The position numbers were made by a program, and so were the translations under genes. The notes beneath the pieces are model-generated. The model searched no databases, was not told where the DNA came from, and saw only the letters and a program-made list of their open reading frames with translations. DNA of 36,989 bases, from positions 1 through 36,989 of IMG/VR virus record IMGVR_UViG_3300042010_000258. One strand, given 5' to 3'. The DNA comes from a virus. Shown here piece by piece: positions 35,941 to 36,989 of the stretch; position 1 is the stretch's first letter; each line of letters starts with the position of its first letter.

Positions 35941-36989
35941 CCGGCCTCATCAAACATGGAGTAATGGACGAACAACGCTATGCAGAACTGTTCCCCAACT
36001 CCACTTACGCGACCTACTCGGCGACTCCCCTGTTCGGGGAGTATGCCCAGCAATGGCTGAACAGCCGGGAAGTGGTTGAAGGTACTCGCAAGAACTACCG
36101 TATTTCGCTCAACCTGTATTGGATGCCGACATTGGCCCTGCTCCCGCTCGACAGCATCACCTCGGTGATGCTGCGCAAGATCGTCGGCAGCACGCCCTGG
36201 GCATCCCCCGGGGTGAAACGTTCTGCCATTCAACGACTGACCACGTTGTTTGGTACGGCCGTAAAGGATGGACTGATCATCCGAAACCCGGCCGACTCGA
36301 TTGAACTGCCGGCGAAATCTAAAAAGCTGATCGATCCTTTCACGGTGACAGAGGCCGACGCGATCATCACCCACCTCTATAACAACCTGACCCATTCGAT
36401 GCGGATCTACGCGGCGTACTTTGAGTTCGCCTTCTATACCGGCATGCGTCCCAGCGAGATTGCGGCGCTTCGCTGGGAAGAAGTCGACAAGGAAAAGCGG
36501 CTAGTCAACGTGTGTCGGATCGTCGCGGACTACAAGATCGAGGAGCGCACTAAAACCCGCAACGAACGTCAGGTCATGCTTAACAGTCGCGCACTGCACG
36601 CCATCGAACAGGCCGAAAGCTTGGCGCAGCAACGTGCCGCGCAGAGCCGGCGCAAACGCACCGAATCAGCCTACGTATTCCCACCAACGAAGAACTTCGA
36701 GTTCATTCAACAATCGAGCGTCACCGACAAACATTTCCGGGCCGCGCTGACCGCCCTGAAGATTCGCGCCCGTCGGCAATACAACTGCCGGCACACTTAC
36801 GCTACCATGTGCCTCATGGCGGGTATGAACCCTGCATTTATTGCCACTCAGCTCGGTCATAGCGTTCAGATGCTGCTATCGACCTACGCCCGATGGATTA
36901 ACTCCAGCACCGACTGGGGCGAACTCGGGAAACTCGAAAACAGCCTGATTGGTACAAAATTGGTACAGACTGAAACAGTACCCCTCTGA
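35781..36989 (+). CDS. int: Tyrosine-recombinase integrase
   Basis: Integrates and excises the prophage. In 402 residues: an arm-type DNA-binding N-terminus (GVEFAGQSVRIRFTWNGQRRCETLP, 11-35), a core-binding SAM-like domain (about 80-170) and the catalytic domain. Catalytic residues: Arg223 in TGMRPSEIAALRW, Arg337-His338 in NCRHTYAT, His360 in LGHS, and the nucleophile Tyr369 in STYARW. The first His of the H-x-x-R box is Tyr334. AGGAG lies nine bases before the ATG. ATTGGTACA occurs twice near the 3' end (36948, 36959). The stop is the last triplet of the window, so attP is probably just outside. Confidence 0.95.
   Translation: MARKPMGLPTGVEFAGQSVRIRFTWNGQRRCETLPYPQTPKGIKAAADLRANVTGLIKHGVMDEQRYAELFPNSTYATYSATPLFGEYAQQWLNSREVVEGTRKNYRISLNLYWMPTLALLPLDSITSVMLRKIVGSTPWASPGVKRSAIQRLTTLFGTAVKDGLIIRNPADSIELPAKSKKLIDPFTVTEADAIITHLYNNLTHSMRIYAAYFEFAFYTGMRPSEIAALRWEEVDKEKRLVNVCRIVADYKIEERTKTRNERQVMLNSRALHAIEQAESLAQQRAAQSRRKRTESAYVFPPTKNFEFIQQSSVTDKHFRAALTALKIRARRQYNCRHTYATMCLMAGMNPAFIATQLGHSVQMLLSTYARWINSSTDWGELGKLENSLIGTKLVQTETVPL

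Noticed and set aside
1-36989. tRNA or rRNA genes and an att duplication between the two window ends
   Set aside because: No cloverleaf-type sequence was recognised, and no matching core repeat between the left edge and the integrase 3' end could be seen by eye.

Overview
The window is an almost complete temperate tailed-phage genome (prophage) of a Pseudomonas-type host. Its GC-rich coding style, CTG-N10-CAG SOS boxes, a pyocin-activator (PrtN) family gene and Pseudomonas-type small phage proteins point to the fluorescens side of the genus. It runs from an SOS-linked accessory end on the left to a tyrosine integrase whose stop codon is the last triplet on the right. No tRNA, rRNA or recognisable att duplication is visible, so the exact prophage ends are not fixed.

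Layout from left to right. (1) 1-3380, accessory end: small genes of unknown function, an SOS-response-associated (SRAP) protein and a D12-class adenine methyltransferase. A LexA-like box precedes both the gene pair leading to SRAP and the methyltransferase gene. (2) 3379-4466, lysis: spanins (Rz1 nested inside Rz) and a GH19 endolysin. The holin lies about 21 kb away, next to the terminase. (3) 4521-16152, a contractile tail in P2 gene order, read right to left as V, W, J, I, H, G, FI, FII, E/E', T, U, X, D. (4) 16149-25229, a lambda-order head module: Nu1, A, W, B, C, D, E, FII, Z and a U-position gene. It is interrupted by a forward gene that shares its start codon region with a reverse one. 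(5) 25230-27456: presumptive cos region, holin, a moron bracketed by duplicated terminators, a Q-like late regulator and an acidic orphan. (6) 27485-30912: GTCGGA iterons, SF3 helicase, Toprim primase, a small zinc finger and a CII-like regulator. (7) 31024-32335, immunity region: Cro-like gene, operators, and a LexA-like self-cleaving CI repressor pointing the other way. (8) 32340-36989, the forward early operon: small unknown genes, a KilA-C-like protein, a PrtN-family protein, a YfdQ/DUF2303 protein, excisionase and integrase.

How it works together. CI with a RecA-dependent cleavage site should hold two divergent early promoters. DNA damage would release them, and would also release the LexA-boxed left-end genes. 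The minus-strand early transcript makes the replication proteins and the Q-like protein; the latter would let polymerase pass the terminators scattered through the 22-kb late operon.

The most unusual signal is a set of RNA hairpins with different stems but nearly the same loop (sense strand CCTCTCACCAAAG). Three lie just after cro in the minus-strand early transcript. One lies at the predicted start of the plus-strand early transcript and one further down it; a stemless copy lies between these two. All have the same orientation relative to transcription. This is the placement of lambda nut or HK022 put sites, and I propose that they are a cis- or trans-acting antitermination element of a sequence type I do not recognise.
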